NCBI RefSeq assembly: GCF_000002985.6
Contig: NC_003283.11
Location: 7,130,001 to 7,194,000 of the forward strand
Direction of reading: 5' to 3'
DNA length: 64,000 nt
DNA from: Caenorhabditis elegans
Taxonomy: Eukaryota > Nematoda > Chromadorea > Rhabditida > Rhabditidae
Positions 61,809 through 64,000 of the stretch are shown here, piece by piece (within the stretch, counting starts at the first letter, position 1; the number at the start of each line of letters is the position of its first letter). The notes under the pieces were generated by a model that saw nothing but the letters and a program-made list of their open reading frames with translations, did no database searches and was not told the DNA's origin. The position numbers and the translations under genes were made by a program.

Positions 61809-62210
61809 CTGAAAAATTTTAATTTAAAAAACAGGTGAAAATTCGAGAAATTGCTCGTAATACCTCTCCTATTGGAATCATTTGAGTGGCAAATTGGCGC
61901 GCGCGCGATTATTCTGGTTTTAAAATATTTCAGGTGAATAGAGATTCAGATGAGCCAACGGAGGTACATGGAGGTGAATAAATACGGGGAAAAGGGATCG
62001 AATTGCGTGCCCTGCAGATGGCGTTGCTAGTGTTTGGGTGTGTGTCCGGCTTATCTCTTGCCTTCTCACTTCTCTCACCGCTCGTTTACTGCCCCCTCTC
62101 TATATTCATCGGGTCTCTGTCGAGCGACACAAAAGAGAGCCAACGGCTTCAATATATAATCGTTGCTCTCCTTCATTTGGAGCTCCATTGCAGTGTTCTA
62201 GGAATGTGAG

Positions 62211-62230
62211 AAGAAGAAGAAGAAGAAGCC
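62211..62230 (+). repeat. short GAA microsatellite
   Basis: Six to seven tandem AGA/GAA trinucleotides. Too short to carry a clear function. Confidence 0.7.
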
Positions 62231-62304
62231 AAATGTAAAACATTAATCGAATTTTGAAATTGTTTTTTCCTCATCCTATTTTGCAAAAAAAAACTTTCAT
62301 GACT

Positions 62305-62615
62305 CTTATAGCGGGAACACAAAATTCTGAGAATGCGTATTGAGCAACATATTTGACGCGCAAAATATCTCGTAGCGAAAACTACAGTAACTCTTTAAAT
62401 TGTTACTGTAGCGCGTGTGTCGATTTACGAGCTAGGTTTTTCCAAATAATGATCTAAAATTATTTTTTTATCGATAAAAAATTGAAATTAAACAAAAGGG
62501 GAAACTAATACGAAAAAAAAATTAATGAAAATGGAGCTTCCCTGTAAAGCGGCACTAGTGCTACAGTAGTCCTTTGAAGAGTTACTGTAGTTTTTGCTAC
62601 GAGATATTCTATACA
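62305..62615. repeat. palindromic repeat element, copy 3 (diverged)
   Basis: Related to the elements at 53.4 and 57.6 kb: it shares GAGAATGCGTATTG, AAAACTACAGTAA, TTACTGTAGCGC and GTTACTGTAGTTTTTGCTAC, but the centre and the right end differ strongly. An older copy of the same foldback family. Confidence 0.7.
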
Positions 62616-63034
62616 TATTTTAAATTTTGCAAAAAAAATGGCTGAATTATTTTTTAATTCCCACAAGTTACATAGGTTCGACATTTTTGCGGTTTTCGGC
62701 TATTTTAACTGGGCTGTCTTGATTATTTCTTTAATTTTCGATTTGAAAAACTATTTATAAAATTTTCCGTAAAGAAAACTCGATAACCAGTAAAACTTCA
62801 AAATTGATCTGAAAATCTACAATTTAACATTCAATTAATATATATTTCTTGGTGAAGAATGTTTTAAAATTTGGTGACTCGCTCGCTAGAGCGGGAATTC
62901 AAAAAAATAATTCAGCCTTTTTTTTTGCAATTTAAAAAAAAAATCACAAATATATTTTACGAATTTTTATACTTATTCAGGAAAAAATCGAAGTTTAAAA
63001 TAATTTTTTCCTTTCCTATTTCGGAAAAACTTAC

Positions 63035-63223
63035 ATGACGCATAGGTCGATCGTTAATTAAAATAGTTGTCATTGGAATTTCTGAAGAATTTTGAAACAA
63101 GGAATATTGAAAATGGTCAAGCAGGAGCTCTCTTCGATTGAGCACAATACTCTCTAATCTAGCTACTGATGGGCTCTGTCGACATCTCCGTTGTTGCCGG
63201 AAATTGATCAATCTCAGAGGCAT
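63035..63223 (-). CDS. candidate upstream exon (possible alternative first exon of phospholipase D)
   Basis: An open frame from Met 63223 (MPLRLINFRQQRRCRQSP) to ..INDRPMRH, ending at a strong donor (ATGCGTCAT|GTAAGTTTTT) in phase 0. That phase matches the exon starting at 61808. It would add a basic N-terminal extension of about 70 residues. The link is inferred from phase and order only; it could belong to another gene. Confidence 0.3.
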
Positions 63224-64000
63224 CGGTTAGTGGCTTTGGGCAACAGAGAAGAAGTTTTTTGAGAAGGTTTCGATGTTTTAAAAGTTGTTCGCTTTTTTCG
63301 CACACTTTTTTTTATCGAAAAAGCGAAAAAGAATTGTTTTGTCCAAAAGTACAAAAAAAACTGAAAAATCTACAGCCCTGCCACAAAGTGTTTAGATAGC
63401 AAAGAGATATGAGAGTGTGAGCCCTCTCTGAATAATTATTTTGTTTTGGGAGTGAGAGCACTGAGCAGACGAGACTTGCTCTCGCTGCTTACAGCTGGAA
63501 ATCACGAGAGCCCTGCCGCCTATCCCCGCCGAAAGCAGAGCAAAGCTTTTTGAACTATAATTTCTGAAACTCTCGAAACAAACCTCCATTCTCGTGTTTT
63601 TCCTTTCACCGTTTTCTTCCTTTTCGTGTGGCGTCAAATATGTTCTGCCACTCACCATTGACCTGAATCCTTCAATTTTTGTTCGAATTATTCATAAACT
63701 TTACCGAAATATACTACTTTTTGGAATTGTTCTACAAAAAAAGATTCAGAAACAAATATAGACTTGCCAGGTAAAACAATTTATTTCAAGATGTCAATTT
63801 AAATGTTTTTCAAACATGTAAAAGAGAGCCAGAGAATAAAATAGGAGTTGTTGGATGAAAAATCTCGTCAGTCGAGTTTCAATTAGAAAAAAAGCTTACG
63901 AAGATCAATTGCGATTCAAGTACTCTTAAATATTTACTCAGCCAGGGGTGAGCATTGAGAGAGTGGGAGAAAAGCATGATTCTACGTTGAAAAAAGCTCA
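63224..64000. other. right edge, no gene identified
   Basis: AT-rich sequence with a stretch less rich in A and T around 63420-63560. An ORF on the minus strand (63392-63658) has no family match. Probably upstream or 5' UTR sequence of a minus-strand gene, but nothing firm. Confidence 0.4.

Noticed and set aside
1-64000. CRISPR arrays, rRNA genes, prokaryotic or viral islands
   Set aside because: None seen; all structured repeats are foldback or simple types expected in nematode chromosomes.

Overview
This window is nematode nuclear DNA, almost certainly Caenorhabditis elegans. It is AT-rich, has many short introns (about 45-60 bp) ending in TTTTCAG or TTTCAG, and carries Caenorhabditis-specific families: srx, sre, str and srh chemoreceptors, a CX-module protein and an expanded UDP-glucuronosyltransferase (UGT) family. 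Two genes are recognised outright, the stearoyl-CoA desaturase fat-7 and cpsf-2. Together they point to chromosome V; the chromosome is from memory, not from the sequence.

Layout. (1) 1-8.4 kb: chemoreceptors. A truncated srx (-), an srx pseudogene fragment (-), an sre (+), a CX-module membrane protein (+) and a str (-). (2) 9.6-20.7 kb: four UGT genes in tandem on the minus strand; the fourth appears to have lost part of an exon. (3) 21.4-26.2 kb: fat-7 and a DUF1057-type alpha/beta hydrolase, both minus. (4) 27.3-39.2 kb: UGT (+), str (+), UGT (-), a damaged-looking srh (+) and UGT (+). (5) 39.2-45.6 kb: a long stretch with no convincing gene, upstream of a Cys-loop chloride-channel-type receptor (45.6-48.7 kb, +). 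(6) 48.7-64 kb: conserved housekeeping-type genes, namely cpsf-2 (+), a PiT sodium/phosphate symporter (+) and a PLD3-like phospholipase D (-), with several palindromic repeats.

Biology. The UGTs are predicted ER-lumen conjugating enzymes: each full-length copy has an N-terminal signal peptide, the GHSH/AHSH motif, the donor-sugar signature and a C-terminal membrane anchor. Two architectures recur. A 9-exon type occurs at 9.6-11.9, 12.1-15.3 and 37.0-39.2 kb, and a 6-exon type at 15.7-17.5, 18.7-20.7 and 27.3-29.1 kb. The copy at 31.2-33.6 kb has its own structure. Members lie in opposite orientations on either side of fat-7, so inversion or inverted duplication helped shape the cluster. Two copies 11 kb apart in opposite orientation share a tract with no mismatch seen by eye, including an intron, which looks like gene conversion.

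I found no CRISPR array, no recognisable tRNA or rRNA gene and no wholly new system. The most interesting signals are the UGT conversion tract, GC-AG introns in two UGTs, decayed receptor genes, TTAGGC-like repeats in an intron, and palindromic elements in or beside the conserved genes. All exon models were built by hand from splice consensus, reading frame and paralogue comparison; none has transcript support here.
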